64,000 bases of DNA from an uncultured Roseiflexaceae bacterium. Its GTDB lineage: Bacteria > Chloroflexota > Chloroflexia > Chloroflexales > Roseiflexaceae. This document shows, piece by piece, positions 43,730-53,199 of the stretch (position 1 is its first letter; each line of letters begins with the position of its first letter). Made by a program: the position numbers and the translations under genes. The stretch spans positions 6,880-70,879 of the forward strand of contig CALKHR010000197.1 of NCBI GenBank assembly GCA_937988885.1, given 5' to 3'. A model generated the notes under the pieces. The model was not told the origin of the DNA. It saw only the letters and a list, made by a program, of their open reading frames with translations, and ran no database searches.

Positions 43730-44613
43730 CAAACTCCTTATACAGCATTGCGCTGCTTGGCGCGAATGTTCTCGCTACAATGCCATAGATACGAAGAGGG
43801 CGTGCAAGCCCAAGCTGTCTTGCAAACGCCTCGATTGCCGAAAGCACGTACTAAATGTCCATATCGCTCAAAGAAACGTTAGCGAGGCTATGAGTGGATG
43901 AATCTCTCGATACCGCATGTGTAGATGCGACTATGGAGAGATTTTTCGCTTTAGAATGCCGTACTATTGCCCAACGAGGCGTAGACCAAAAACGGCATAC
44001 ACTCTATACGTTTGAGGTGAGCGATAGTGTTTTCAACTGACGCGATTGTACTATACTGTATCGTTTAGAGATGACAATGCGATGCAGATTTGCTACGTGA
44101 AAATGAAAATTGCGAAATATTTGATTGATGATGCGTTGCAAATTGCTATGAATCGCTTGATTTCGGCGTGATTATGGCGGAAGTGCGATGGAATCCTCGG
44201 ATACCACTTGCAGTGCGATACGATGACTCGCTCACGATGTGTCCTACCTGTGTGAGTTGCTACCACGATCTTCGGAGAACGTGGTGTCGGTAGATTGTCC
44301 GCAGCAGCGCATCAACAACCCAAAACGGTCAGCGGGTTTAACAGCGCACAGCCCAGCCGGATTTGGTTGAACCCGATGAACAATTTGATAGCTCCGCAGG
44401 CGTGTGGCAGGACGTGAGGACTCTATGGTTATGATTTCTCACCGAATAGTAACATTTTTGCATCGGGGATCGTATACTACATAAACAACAGGCAAACTCG
44501 GCATCTCACTCCGCCATATTCAACTCTCTCATCAGTTCGGCTCAAGCACGCTACTACACATGCGGAAAGGAGGAAGGAGTATCTACTGCGAACAGTTGAT
44601 GCTCTGAAGCACG
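43730..44613. other. Long non-coding stretch before the SPFH genes
   Basis: No gene is supported in these 880 nt. A nested stem lies at 43901-43947 (AATCTCTC with GAGAGATT enclosing CGCAT with ATGCG, then TTT). A hairpin near 44270-44291 (CCACG and CGTGG arms) comes before an 11-nt match to the dispersed ACCAAATCCGG motif near 44362-44372. A TATACT box at 44473-44478 may start the SPFH transcript. A strong purine run AAAGGAGGAAGGAG at about 44568-44581 lies about 33 nt before the SPFH start, too far to be its ribosome site. Confidence 0.5.
43901..43947. terminator. Nested stem-loop with trailing T residues
   Basis: AATCTCTC at 43901-43908 pairs with GAGAGATT at 43936-43943 and encloses CGCAT (43914-43918) pairing with ATGCG (43925-43929). 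The outer stem runs into TTT. No gene lies directly before it on either strand, so its host transcript is unknown. Confidence 0.5.
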
Positions 44614-46128
44614 ATGAGTAGATTAAAACGTGTTGTTGAAGTCGCTCAAGAAATCGCGACGAGCGAGCAGTTTGAACAATTTCGCATTAATGCTGCCGAT
44701 TTTATCTCGGCTCGCGAGCGCGGCGAATCGTCTGGCACACAGATCGAGCAGATGACCGCCGCCTTAGATGATGCCTCCGAGGTTGTGAATCGGAGCTTTT
44801 CGCAGCAAGACCGCAATAACGGTCAGTTTACGAATATTATCTCGCCTGTTGTTATTCCGAAGAATCATCGTTCGTTTTTCTGGGTAGCATTGACGTTTAT
44901 CTTCGTGGTGATCGGTGTGCTGGGCGGAACCGCCGCTGTCATCATGGATCGCACGACTGGGTTGACCAATTTCGCCATGGTGTTTTTTGGGCCACACTAC
45001 TGGCTGGTGTTAATCGCGTACGTGGCCTTTAATATCTGGCGAAACAGTTTTGTGATGGTGCCCGATGGTTGCCAGGCGTTGATAACGCGCTTTGGTAAGC
45101 TTGAGCAGATCGTGGGGCCGGGCCGCACAGTGCTGCTCAACCCGTGGAAGCGCGTGAGCTACATCGTCAATACGACCCGCGAGTACCCTTACAACGCCCC
45201 GATCCGCGAAGCGCCAACCGCGAGCCGAGTGAACGCTTCAGTCGACCTGTTCTTGCAGTTCAAGATCGAAGACCCGGCGGCCTTCATCTTTACATTGGGT
45301 GGTTCACGCGGTTTCCAGGAGAAGTTGCTGAACGCGATCAGCGAGGTGACGCGCGCCCTGATCTACGAGCAGAAGGCCGAGGATATCTACGACTTGGTGG
45401 GTGAGAGCACGCAGACGCTGCTCGACAGCCTGAACCAGCAGTTCCTGCCTGCGGTGCGCTTCGTGAACGCGAACATCACGCACGCCGAGCCTTCGAGCCA
45501 GGAGTATCGGATGGACTTGGCCGCGCCCGAGATGGTGCGCGTGGCCAAGGAGGCCTACACGTATCAGTACGAGCTGCAGCTTCGCAAGGAGCAGGACGAG
45601 GGTGATCTGAACCGTGAGCTGGCGTCGCTTCAAGAGACGCTCTCGGCGATTCGCGCGGAGATCGCCACCTACCAGGCGCAGATCGATACGGCCAGCGAGC
45701 GCGAGACCTACCGCGCCGAGGCGTACGCTCGCCAGTTGTTGAGCGAGGCCGAGAGCGCGGCCAAGGCCAACGCGGCGCTGCTCGAGGCGCAGGCGCTCGA
45801 TATTCGGGCGGTCAGCAGCGCTTCGTATCCCGAGATTTTGCAGTACCGCTACCAGCAGGATGTGCTGGACCGCCTCGAAGCGGTGGCCGATTATCTGCCG
45901 CAGATCGTGCAGCTCGGTGGCTCGGAGAAGCAGCAGATCGATTATCTTGAGACGGCTCGCACGATGCTCGGTATCGTCGATCAAGATTTGTACAGCGAGA
46001 ATGATATTCGGGAGCTTCGTCAGCGCGTTCAGGCTATTCAAGCCCGCATTCAGCAACGTGCTCAGCAACTACGCCAGCTCGAGGAAGTGGCTCCTGTTGT
46101 TGCTGAAACAGAGGGAGGCGCAGCATGA
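44614..46128 (+). CDS. SPFH/prohibitin-family membrane protein, first of a pair
   Basis: The protein has 504 residues. About 85 soluble residues come first, then two membrane segments (about 85-145). An SPFH domain follows at about 145-310 (FVMVPDGCQALITRFGKLEQ, ETRGY-like NTTREYPYNAPI, INAISEVTRALI-like NAISEVTRALI). The rest is a long coiled-coil helix rich in Glu, Arg and Ala to the end. SPFH proteins form large oligomeric membrane rings. The start is the first ATG after an in-frame TGA and its ribosome site is weak. The stop overlaps the next start by 4 nt (ATGA), so the two are coupled. Confidence 0.85.
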   Translation: MSRLKRVVEVAQEIATSEQFEQFRINAADFISARERGESSGTQIEQMTAALDDASEVVNRSFSQQDRNNGQFTNIISPVVIPKNHRSFFWVALTFIFVVIGVLGGTAAVIMDRTTGLTNFAMVFFGPHYWLVLIAYVAFNIWRNSFVMVPDGCQALITRFGKLEQIVGPGRTVLLNPWKRVSYIVNTTREYPYNAPIREAPTASRVNASVDLFLQFKIEDPAAFIFTLGGSRGFQEKLLNAISEVTRALIYEQKAEDIYDLVGESTQTLLDSLNQQFLPAVRFVNANITHAEPSSQEYRMDLAAPEMVRVAKEAYTYQYELQLRKEQDEGDLNRELASLQETLSAIRAEIATYQAQIDTASERETYRAEAYARQLLSEAESAAKANAALLEAQALDIRAVSSASYPEILQYRYQQDVLDRLEAVADYLPQIVQLGGSEKQQIDYLETARTMLGIVDQDLYSENDIRELRQRVQAIQARIQQRAQQLRQLEEVAPVVAETEGGAA

Positions 46129-47423
46129 GTGTAGATATTCGGCGACAACAAGCCTCGAAGATCAAGGAGGCTGTGGCGGCCTGGAACAATATTCGCCAGT
46201 TGCTGCAATCAGGTGAATCGGGTCAAGTCGTGCCGGTGGTGATCCCCCGCGATCGGCGACGCTTCGGCTGGATGATGCTGTTCGCCTTGGGGATCTACCT
46301 GCTGGGTGTGGCGATCTTTAGCGGTGGCCCGTTCGGCGTGCTGATCGGGTTGGGCGCGCTGGTGGTGTTGGGCGTCTCGTTGGTGTGGTATTGGACGGGC
46401 GTGGTGGTCGAGATCGAGCAGGGTAACACGGGCATTCTCTCGTCGTACGGCAAGATTGTGGGAACGCTGCCTCCCGGTCGCCACTTCTTGTGGATGCCGT
46501 GGGAGAAGGTCGAGGCGGTGGTCGATACCTCGACCGAGATCCCGTACAACGCGCCTGTGCTGGCCTGCCCCACCCGCGAGAACGTGCCGTTGAAGGCGAT
46601 CGAGTTCTTCTTGAAGTTCCGCATCGAGGACCCGGTGGCGTTTGTGCGCAATATCGGAGCGAGCAATTTCGATATGGTGCTGAGCAGCGCGGTACAGGAC
46701 GCTATTCGTCAGCGCAGCCGCCAAGTGCAGACCGAGCGCGCCTACGACCTGCGCGGTAGCGATGTCGGCGATATGCAGGCCTACCTGAACCGCCAGATGG
46801 CTCGCTACGGTGTGCGAATCACCGGCGCGAATATCCCCGATGTGCAGTTGCCGGATCAGTATCAGCAGCACTTGGCGACACGCGAGCGCGTCGCGAAGGA
46901 GCTCGACGCCTACGCACGCGAGTGGGAACTCATCCGCAAGCAGCGCACCGATAGCCTCCTGATGGAGATTGAGCGCGCGAAGAAGGTGAGGGACGCGAAG
47001 TTGGTGGAGGTGAAGGGCGCTGTGAACCGTGCCCGCGAGGTGGTGGCCCGCATGCTCCAGGACAAGGAGACGGAGGCGCAGCGGGTGCGCTGGGAGATCG
47101 AGGCTCGCGGTCGCGCCACGCTGAAGGAGGCCGAGAACGAGGCGCGTGGGCTTCAGCACTTGGGCCAGGCGTACCAGGACAACCGCGCTGTGTTGCAGTA
47201 CGAGTTGGCGCGTCGGCGGCTGCAGGTGGCTGAGATGCTGATGAGAAAGGCGCCGCGTCCGGTGGTGGTGCGCGGCCAAGAGGGCGAGCAGACGGCGCTT
47301 TCGACGCTGGTGCTGGCGCAGATGTTGCCCAACCTGCTGACCGCTCCGCAGCCGAAGTCGAACGGAACTCAAGCCGACCCAAAACTGCGCAATATGCTGA
47401 ACAGCGATATGTCGCATAGCTAG
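46125..47423 (+). CDS. SPFH/prohibitin-family membrane protein, second of a pair
   Basis: The protein has 432 residues. Two close membrane helices lie near 45-90 (GWMMLFALGIYLLGVAIF and VLIGLGALVVLGVSLVW). The SPFH domain at about 95-250 holds VEIEQGNTGILSSYGKIVGT, FLWMPWEKVEAVVDTSTEI and FFLKFRIEDPVAFVRNIG, and a coiled-coil region with many Arg/Glu follows to about 390. Its start overlaps the stop of the first SPFH gene. The two share fold and order of parts but little direct sequence, as in paired prohibitin-like subunits. A terminator follows. Confidence 0.85.
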   Translation: MSVDIRRQQASKIKEAVAAWNNIRQLLQSGESGQVVPVVIPRDRRRFGWMMLFALGIYLLGVAIFSGGPFGVLIGLGALVVLGVSLVWYWTGVVVEIEQGNTGILSSYGKIVGTLPPGRHFLWMPWEKVEAVVDTSTEIPYNAPVLACPTRENVPLKAIEFFLKFRIEDPVAFVRNIGASNFDMVLSSAVQDAIRQRSRQVQTERAYDLRGSDVGDMQAYLNRQMARYGVRITGANIPDVQLPDQYQQHLATRERVAKELDAYAREWELIRKQRTDSLLMEIERAKKVRDAKLVEVKGAVNRAREVVARMLQDKETEAQRVRWEIEARGRATLKEAENEARGLQHLGQAYQDNRAVLQYELARRRLQVAEMLMRKAPRPVVVRGQEGEQTALSTLVLAQMLPNLLTAPQPKSNGTQADPKLRNMLNSDMSHS

Positions 47424-47450
47424 ACGTCGGTTACCGTTGATTGGATGGTT

Positions 47451-47483
47451 GAGAGGCTTGGTGTATGCCAAGCCTCTCTTTTT
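47451..47483 (+). terminator. Intrinsic terminator of the SPFH operon
   Basis: GAGAGGCTTGG at 47451-47461 pairs with CCAAGCCTCTC at 47468-47478 across a 6-nt loop, followed by TTTTT at 47479-47483. It lies 28 nt after the second SPFH stop codon. Confidence 0.93.
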
Positions 47484-47549
47484 GCGTATTGATGCTGGAT
47501 GTGAGGGCTGTGACAAGAGGAAGCAGTTGTTAGGCGACGTGAAGGAACT

Positions 47550-47572
47550 GATACCGAATCTGGTTGGACAGT
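47550..47572 (+). repeat. Dispersed 23-nt motif, copy A
   Basis: This 23-nt segment matches positions 56890-56912 read on the other strand at 20 of 23 bases; the shared core is GGTTGGACAGT with GATAC at the far end. Shorter fragments with ATACCAAATCCG lie at 56704-56716 and with ACCAAATCCGG near 44362. It suggests a low-copy dispersed intergenic repeat. Confidence 0.65.
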
Positions 47573-47661
47573 GGCTCTATCCCAAGCTGTCTTAGCCTAC
47601 GGTAGCAATGCAGAATCGCAATATTGAGCAGATGCGCCTCTTTACTTTTCAACGAAAGCAC

Positions 47662-47777
47662 AGTCATCTCGAACGCTCGAAGCCCTGAGCGAAGCGAATG
47701 GGGAGAGATCTCAATGCACACTACAATGCAGAACGACGAGATTTCTCGCGTCGCCTAGCGGCTTGCTCGAAATGACT
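47662..47777. repeat. MITE-like element with short inverted ends
   Basis: AGTCATCTCGA at 47662-47672 and TCGAAATGACT at 47767-47777 are inverted ends with one mismatch, bounding a 116-nt segment. Inside, GAGATCTC and GAGATTTCTC recur. No open frame of note is inside. A related AGTCATTCTGAA sequence lies near 25651-25695, so this may be a small dispersed palindrome family. No target duplication was established. Confidence 0.55.
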
Positions 47778-47940
47778 ATGAGAACAATGAAGATAAAACA
47801 CGAAGCACTATGACAGCTTTTCAACGACAACGATCCAGTCGGTCTTGGTATGACTGGATCGAACCCCAAACGCTCAAGGCAGGACGTAACGAGGAGATTC
47901 CGCTGCTCCATGTGGAATGAATCTGAAGGCGATGCGCACC

Positions 47941-47974
47941 AAAACGAGGCCAGATTCCCTAGAACCTGGCCTCG
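47941..47974 (-). terminator. Intrinsic terminator of the large secreted-protein gene
   Basis: CGAGGCCAG at 47945-47953 pairs with CTGGCCTCG at 47966-47974 across a 12-nt loop. Read on the minus strand it is followed by TTTT. A second stem without T-run (CGTTCTGCGGG at 48019-48029 with CCCGCAGAACG at 48038-48048) lies between it and the gene end at 48063. Confidence 0.85.
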
Positions 47975-48062
47975 CGATGCGAGTGCGCCTCTGTCCGCGC
48001 CCGACGAGGCGAACTCGGCGTTCTGCGGGCCAATAGACCCGCAGAACGAGCGGTGGATTTGG

Positions 48063-51000
48063 TTAGCGCCGAATCATCGGCATGGTGATGCGGTACGTGT
48101 TGTACAAGAACTCGTTGGAGTTGCCGCCACCCGGCGCAGGGTTCTGCACCTTCAGCACGCCCGAGCCTTTGCCGTACAGCGCGGCTGGCACGCTGATGCG
48201 CAGTTGCGTAGCGTTGACATACGTGACTGTAACGCTGGTGTTGTTCCATGTCACGGTGCTATTGGGCATAAAGCCGCTGCCGCCGATCGTGAAGGTGAAG
48301 GCGTTGTTGGCGACCCCCGCTGCAGGCACCACGCTCGCGATGGTGGGCTTGGGGTTCTCCTCCAGCGCGCCGATGCGGAAGGTCGCCGCGTTCGATGCGC
48401 CGCCACCCGGCGCAGGGTTCTGCACTTGCACGCTCATATTGCCCACGCTGGTCAGGTCGGTGCCGTTGAGCAGCATATGCACCTCGGTGGCGCTGACGAA
48501 GGTGGTGAGGCGATCCTCGCCGTTCCACGTGGCCTGCGCGCCCTGCACGAAGTTGTTGCCCTTGATGACCACGTTCAGCGCGCCGTTCGCTCCAATGGTG
48601 ATGAAGCTTGGGCTGATGCTAGTGATGGTCGGCACGGGATTTTGACCCGGCGCAGCGACGTTGAAGGCCTCGATGTTCGAGTTGCCGCCACCCGGCGCGG
48701 GGTTGCTGACGCGCACCGCGAGGTTGCCCGGGTTCTGCAGGTCGCTCGCTGTGAGCTGCACTTGCAACGTGCTGGGGCTGACGTATGTGGTGATGCGCTG
48801 CACGCCGTTGATCGAGACAGTCGAGGTGTTCAGGAAGTTCGAGCCTTTCACGGTGAGCAGCGTGGCTGGATCGCCCGCCAGTGCGCCGCTGGGGCTGAGC
48901 TCGCTGATCGAGGGCACCGGGTTCTGGTTCGGCTGCACAATCGTGAAGGTGAGCGTATTGGACGTGCCGCCTCCCGGTGAGGGGTTGTTGACGGTCACGC
49001 TGCGCGAGCCAGCCTGCGTGAGCAGATTGGCGGGCACCGTCACCTGCAGTTGGTTGCTGCCCAGGTAGGTGGGTGTCAGGTTCGTGGCATTGTTCCAGCG
49101 CACCACCGAGTCGGGCAGAAAGTCGGAGCCGTTCAGCACGAGTGTGAGCGCGCCAGAGCCAGCGGTGGCCGAGGCAGGCTGCAGCGATGTGAGCGTCGCT
49201 TTGGGATTCGGGCGCAGCAGCGTGACGAGGCGGTCGTCTTCGAAGCCGCTCACGTGAATACTGCGATTCTCCGGCCCAACCGCGATGTCGCGCGCACCAG
49301 CAAGCGGTGGCTGCCCGTTGTTATTGCGCTTGACCACTTGGATGAAGGTGAGCTTGCCGCTCTCGGGGTCGCGCTCGAAGGCGGCGACGGCATTATCGTG
49401 GAAGCCCGTGGCGTAGAGGATGCTGCCATCGGGGCTGAGCGCTGTCGAGCTGGTGCTTGACAAGCCATCGATTGTGCGACCGAGCGCATCGGTGCCGCCG
49501 TCGGTGTACGTGGCGATATGAGTGAGCCTACCAGTGGCAAGGTTGCGCTCCAAGACGACGATGGAGTTGCTATCGAAGCTGGAGGCGTAGAGATGCTTGC
49601 CATCCTGGCTAATGGTGATGCGGAAGACGCCGTTGAGACTAGGGATCTGCGATTGGCTCACGACCGAATCGTAGGTGAGTTTCCCATCGGTGGCGTTGCG
49701 CTTAAAGACCGTGATCGTGTCGGGGTTTTTGTGATAGCTGGCAGCGTAGAGATACGCGCCATCGGGGCTGATCGCCAGGTCGTAGACACCATTGAGGTTG
49801 GAATTGGTCACGCGCTGCACAAACCTTGGTCCAACGTGCAATTGTCCTAAAGTTGTGACCAAGCTGCCATCGACACTGCTACGTCGAATGACGTTGATGG
49901 CGCTGCCTCCGTTGGCTGCGGCAGTGACACCACTAAAGTAGATGTATTGGCCATCGGGGCTGAGGGCGAAGCCGTAGGTGCCCTGCATGCCTGTGATATT
50001 GCCATCGCAGGGGATCGGTAGACAGCCGTAGCCCATCCCTTCTTTCACTTGATCCAGGAAGGTGAGCTGCCCGGTGACAGTATCGCGCTTGTAGGCCCGC
50101 AACGTATTGGCCTGCGGTGAGGTCACGTACACATTCTCGCCATCGGGGCTAACATACACCCGTATCGCACCGTTGAGATCGACCGAATCCGTAAACGATT
50201 GGATTGGAAGGGCTGTGAGTGTGCCCGTTTGCGGGTCGCGCGCATAGACGTGGAGCGACTTGGATTGTGTGCTGACCACATACAGGTGCCGTCCATCCGG
50301 GCTGAGCGCCACGCCGTAGGGGCCATTAAATGCGATCACGCCACCTGTGACGCTGCTGGCGCTAGTGGGTTCGAGCGCGAGCGGTGGCACGGTTTTGCCC
50401 ATACAGCTCAGGTTGAACAGCACAGTCGGCTTGGTGGGGTCGTTAGTGTTCATTTGGAGCGTGGCGCTGCGCAAGCCGGGCGCAGTGGGTGTACAGCTAA
50501 TCGACACATCCACTGGTGCGTGGTTGTTTGTCAGGCTCAGGCTGAAGCCGCCGCCGATCGAGAAATCGCCCGGGTGCGCGCCACCCAGCACCGGATTAGT
50601 GACGTTGAGGGTGGCGTTGCCCTGCTCGCTGATTTGCAGCTTGCGCTCGACGGTGCTGCCCACCAGCACGGTGCCGAAGTCGATCGGGCCGGGCGCTTGG
50701 GGCAACGAGCCGAAGCCGGGTACGGGCTGCTGCATGGCGTTGCAGGTCAGATTGAAGCTCACCAACGGCTTGGTGGGATCGTTCGTAGCGAAGTTGAAGG
50801 TGGCCTGGCGCAAACTGGCGGTATTGCCAGTTGGCTGGCAGCGCAGCACCAACGAGAACTCGTCGCTGTTGATGCTCGACAGGTCGGTTAGCAAGCTGAA
50901 GTCGTTGGCGTTGCTGCCTGTGATGGTGGGATTGCTCAGCTTGAGCTTGTTGTCGCCGGTGTTGACGACGTTGATGGTAGCGTTTTGGCTGCTGCCCAAC

Positions 51001-52673
51001 AACACATTGCCGAAGTGAATCGGGCCGGGAGGTGTGGGCGTGGAACTGAAGCCAGCCTGTGGCGGATCAACCTCGATGGCGCCGATGTCGCAGGCGGCGC
51101 CTTTGGGGCGCGGCTCGCCACGCTGATCCTTGTTATCGACCAGAGCGCTGCTGCAGACGGTGTTGTTGCCCGCGTCGATCGCCGGGCTGCCGTTCTTCGG
51201 CTTCTGCGAGATCAGAGCGGCGATCGGCCCGCCGTTGAAGTTCGGGCTGTCGAGCGCGGCGCTCTTATTGATGATGTCGCCGCTCTGCACGAACCCGCAG
51301 GTATTGGCGCTATCGAGGTTATTGCCATCGGAGGTGAGCGATAGCGCAGCAGCGCTGCCATCGGCGCAGTTGCTCGGCAGGTTGCCGTCCATAATGGTGT
51401 TCACAACCCGCACAATGTCGTAGTTCGGCTCCTGGCTGTAGTATGCACCACCCTCACCGACGGCAGTGTTGAGTGAGAAGGTGCTGTTAATGATCCGACC
51501 GATGTTGCCGTCGGTGATGTAGTAATCGGCGATTGCGCCGCCCTTCTCTGCCGCCGCATTAGCGATAAAGCTCGAATTGACGATGCTGTAGCGTGAGAAG
51601 CGCTGCGGCGGCGAGTTCTGTGTGCCGCTGACCGCATCGCCGTTCGCCAGGGCACCGCCGTTGTTCGAGGCGGCGTTGTTGAGGAACACGGTGCTGGTGA
51701 TCGCCACCGAGCCCCAGTTCAGGATCGCGCCGCCGGGACGGGGTGAAGAGATCGGGACACCCGCCAAGTTGCCCTGGAACGACGAACTCTCGATCTGCAA
51801 CTGCGCTTGTGGGCTGGTGTTGGAGTTGTTGTTGAAGATCGCGCCACCGCCGCTCTTCGGCGTCAGGTTGCCGTTGAACACCGAGCGGATGATGCGGACG
51901 GGCTTGAGATTGCCGTTCGGCTGAATGGCGATCGCGCCGCCGCCATTGCCAGCGTCACCATTGGCGATGTTGCCGTTGAACACCGTGTCGCTGATCTCGA
52001 CCTCGCCACCCTTGATGAAGATCGCGCCGCCGCTGTTCGCGCTGACGTTGCCGTTGAACACCGAACCGGTGATCTGCAACTTGCCGCTATTCTCGATAGC
52101 GCCGCCGCTGCCACCCGAGATGGTGTTGCCGGTGAAGTTGCCGCCAGCGATGCGTAGGGTGCCGCGATTCGAGATCGCCGCGCCTCCCACGAGCGCGCTG
52201 TTATTCATAAACGAGACACCCGCCAAGTTCGCCGTGGCGCTCTCGTGAACGTCCATCGCGATGGTGGTGCCATCCTTAACTGTCACGTTGATCAGATTGA
52301 GCGTGCCGCCATCGAGGTCGAAAGTGATGGTCGGCCCAGCCACGATCACGACTGGCCCCATCAGCGTCACATTGCTGTCATCGACCAAGTTGGGGAACTG
52401 ATCGGTTGAATAGATCGTGCTCACGCTAAAGTCGATCAACACTGGGCCAGAGACCTCGGGGCCACAGTCGGTATTCGGGCGCAGCGCGATGGCGGTCTGC
52501 ATCGCTTCGATGATCGAACACTTCCCGTCGTTGTTGATCTTGTCGGCACTAGTATTCACTGTGATTTTTGCTGGTAGCACATCCGCCTGCGCCGACGGCA
52601 CAATCAGCAAAAAGACGAGCAGCATCCCAAGCAGAAGCTGCCAAGTGTGACGAATAGGTGGTAGTTTTTGCAT
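48063..52673 (-). CDS. Very large secreted multidomain protein (beta-helix, ASH, propeller, IPT)
   Basis: The protein has 1536 residues with a signal peptide (LLLGMLLVFLLIVPSAQA). The parts in order are: a CSLREA-like start with DGKCSIIEAMQTA near 50; a right-handed beta-helix at about 60-530; two ASH/choice-of-anchor-type domains at about 540-650 and 655-760 (each with GPI-FG-VLVGS); a beta-propeller at about 765-1155 with repeated SPDG-YLY units; and four IPT/TIG domains at about 1156-1530, each ending PAPGGG or PSPGGG. The C-terminus MPMIRR resembles the short tail seen on Chloroflexota surface proteins. It probably acts as an adhesin or surface scaffold. A terminator follows. Confidence 0.87.
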   Translation of the reverse strand: MQKLPPIRHTWQLLLGMLLVFLLIVPSAQADVLPAKITVNTSADKINNDGKCSIIEAMQTAIALRPNTDCGPEVSGPVLIDFSVSTIYSTDQFPNLVDDSNVTLMGPVVIVAGPTITFDLDGGTLNLINVTVKDGTTIAMDVHESATANLAGVSFMNNSALVGGAAISNRGTLRIAGGNFTGNTISGGSGGAIENSGKLQITGSVFNGNVSANSGGAIFIKGGEVEISDTVFNGNIANGDAGNGGGAIAIQPNGNLKPVRIIRSVFNGNLTPKSGGGAIFNNNSNTSPQAQLQIESSSFQGNLAGVPISSPRPGGAILNWGSVAITSTVFLNNAASNNGGALANGDAVSGTQNSPPQRFSRYSIVNSSFIANAAAEKGGAIADYYITDGNIGRIINSTFSLNTAVGEGGAYYSQEPNYDIVRVVNTIMDGNLPSNCADGSAAALSLTSDGNNLDSANTCGFVQSGDIINKSAALDSPNFNGGPIAALISQKPKNGSPAIDAGNNTVCSSALVDNKDQRGEPRPKGAACDIGAIEVDPPQAGFSSTPTPPGPIHFGNVLLGSSQNATINVVNTGDNKLKLSNPTITGSNANDFSLLTDLSSINSDEFSLVLRCQPTGNTASLRQATFNFATNDPTKPLVSFNLTCNAMQQPVPGFGSLPQAPGPIDFGTVLVGSTVERKLQISEQGNATLNVTNPVLGGAHPGDFSIGGGFSLSLTNNHAPVDVSISCTPTAPGLRSATLQMNTNDPTKPTVLFNLSCMGKTVPPLALEPTSASSVTGGVIAFNGPYGVALSPDGRHLYVVSTQSKSLHVYARDPQTGTLTALPIQSFTDSVDLNGAIRVYVSPDGENVYVTSPQANTLRAYKRDTVTGQLTFLDQVKEGMGYGCLPIPCDGNITGMQGTYGFALSPDGQYIYFSGVTAAANGGSAINVIRRSSVDGSLVTTLGQLHVGPRFVQRVTNSNLNGVYDLAISPDGAYLYAASYHKNPDTITVFKRNATDGKLTYDSVVSQSQIPSLNGVFRITISQDGKHLYASSFDSNSIVVLERNLATGRLTHIATYTDGGTDALGRTIDGLSSTSSTALSPDGSILYATGFHDNAVAAFERDPESGKLTFIQVVKRNNNGQPPLAGARDIAVGPENRSIHVSGFEDDRLVTLLRPNPKATLTSLQPASATAGSGALTLVLNGSDFLPDSVVRWNNATNLTPTYLGSNQLQVTVPANLLTQAGSRSVTVNNPSPGGGTSNTLTFTIVQPNQNPVPSISELSPSGALAGDPATLLTVKGSNFLNTSTVSINGVQRITTYVSPSTLQVQLTASDLQNPGNLAVRVSNPAPGGGNSNIEAFNVAAPGQNPVPTITSISPSFITIGANGALNVVIKGNNFVQGAQATWNGEDRLTTFVSATEVHMLLNGTDLTSVGNMSVQVQNPAPGGGASNAATFRIGALEENPKPTIASVVPAAGVANNAFTFTIGGSGFMPNSTVTWNNTSVTVTYVNATQLRISVPAALYGKGSGVLKVQNPAPGGGNSNEFLYNTYRITMPMIRR

Positions 52674-53199
52674 GTGGCTCTCTCGACTCTATTCGCTTCG
52701 ATATTCGTTCTGTTGTAGAAGTTGCTGTTCACAGGGCCAATATGGTTTGTGATGCGCTGTTTTAGCGCTATCGTTCACCAAATAGCCCGTCTGTAGTTGG
52801 TTTACTGCATCACCATGCCGTATCCTTGGAGACGATTGATGCGTTATTGCTTATGAATGTGTTGTTAATTCGTTAAAGCATATGATCTGTTGTGCCGCTT
52901 AACGCATAGGCGTTATTCCATTGAGAGGCAGCAATCTGACTATTTTTCATCAGGAACGTATCCGATCTCGGCCTAATGGATGGTGGTTGTTGTAGCGATC
53001 ACTTGTACAATGACATCGGTGCACGCCTTGAGACTTCGAGGAATGGTGAGGCCGGTGAGACACGTCCTAGAATCGTAGGGTGGCACCAAGGGAACGCATA
53101 TGGCCCGTGGGCCATTGAAAGAGGAGAGGGAACGGACAAAGCCACGAGACACACCAGAGAGGCTTGATGATGCGCCCCGTGGCCTTGTTTTTGGACACA
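52674..53199. other. Non-coding stretch upstream of the large secreted protein
   Basis: These 526 nt lie between two minus-strand genes. No gene is supported. The right part, just after the small lipoprotein gene, has a stem TGGCCC-GT-GGGCCA at about 53101-53114 and a weak GCCACG/CGTGGC pairing at 53141-53183, possibly part of a termination region. The left part should hold the promoter of the secreted-protein gene, but no clear box was marked. Confidence 0.45.

Larger units (their letters stand above)
47484..47940. other. Gene-free stretch with dispersed repeats
   Basis: About 460 nt between the SPFH terminator and the terminator of the secreted-protein gene hold no supported gene. The dispersed 23-nt motif and the MITE-like element are inside. 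Around 47830-47858 there is an imperfect stem (CCAGTC and GACTGG). Confidence 0.6.
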
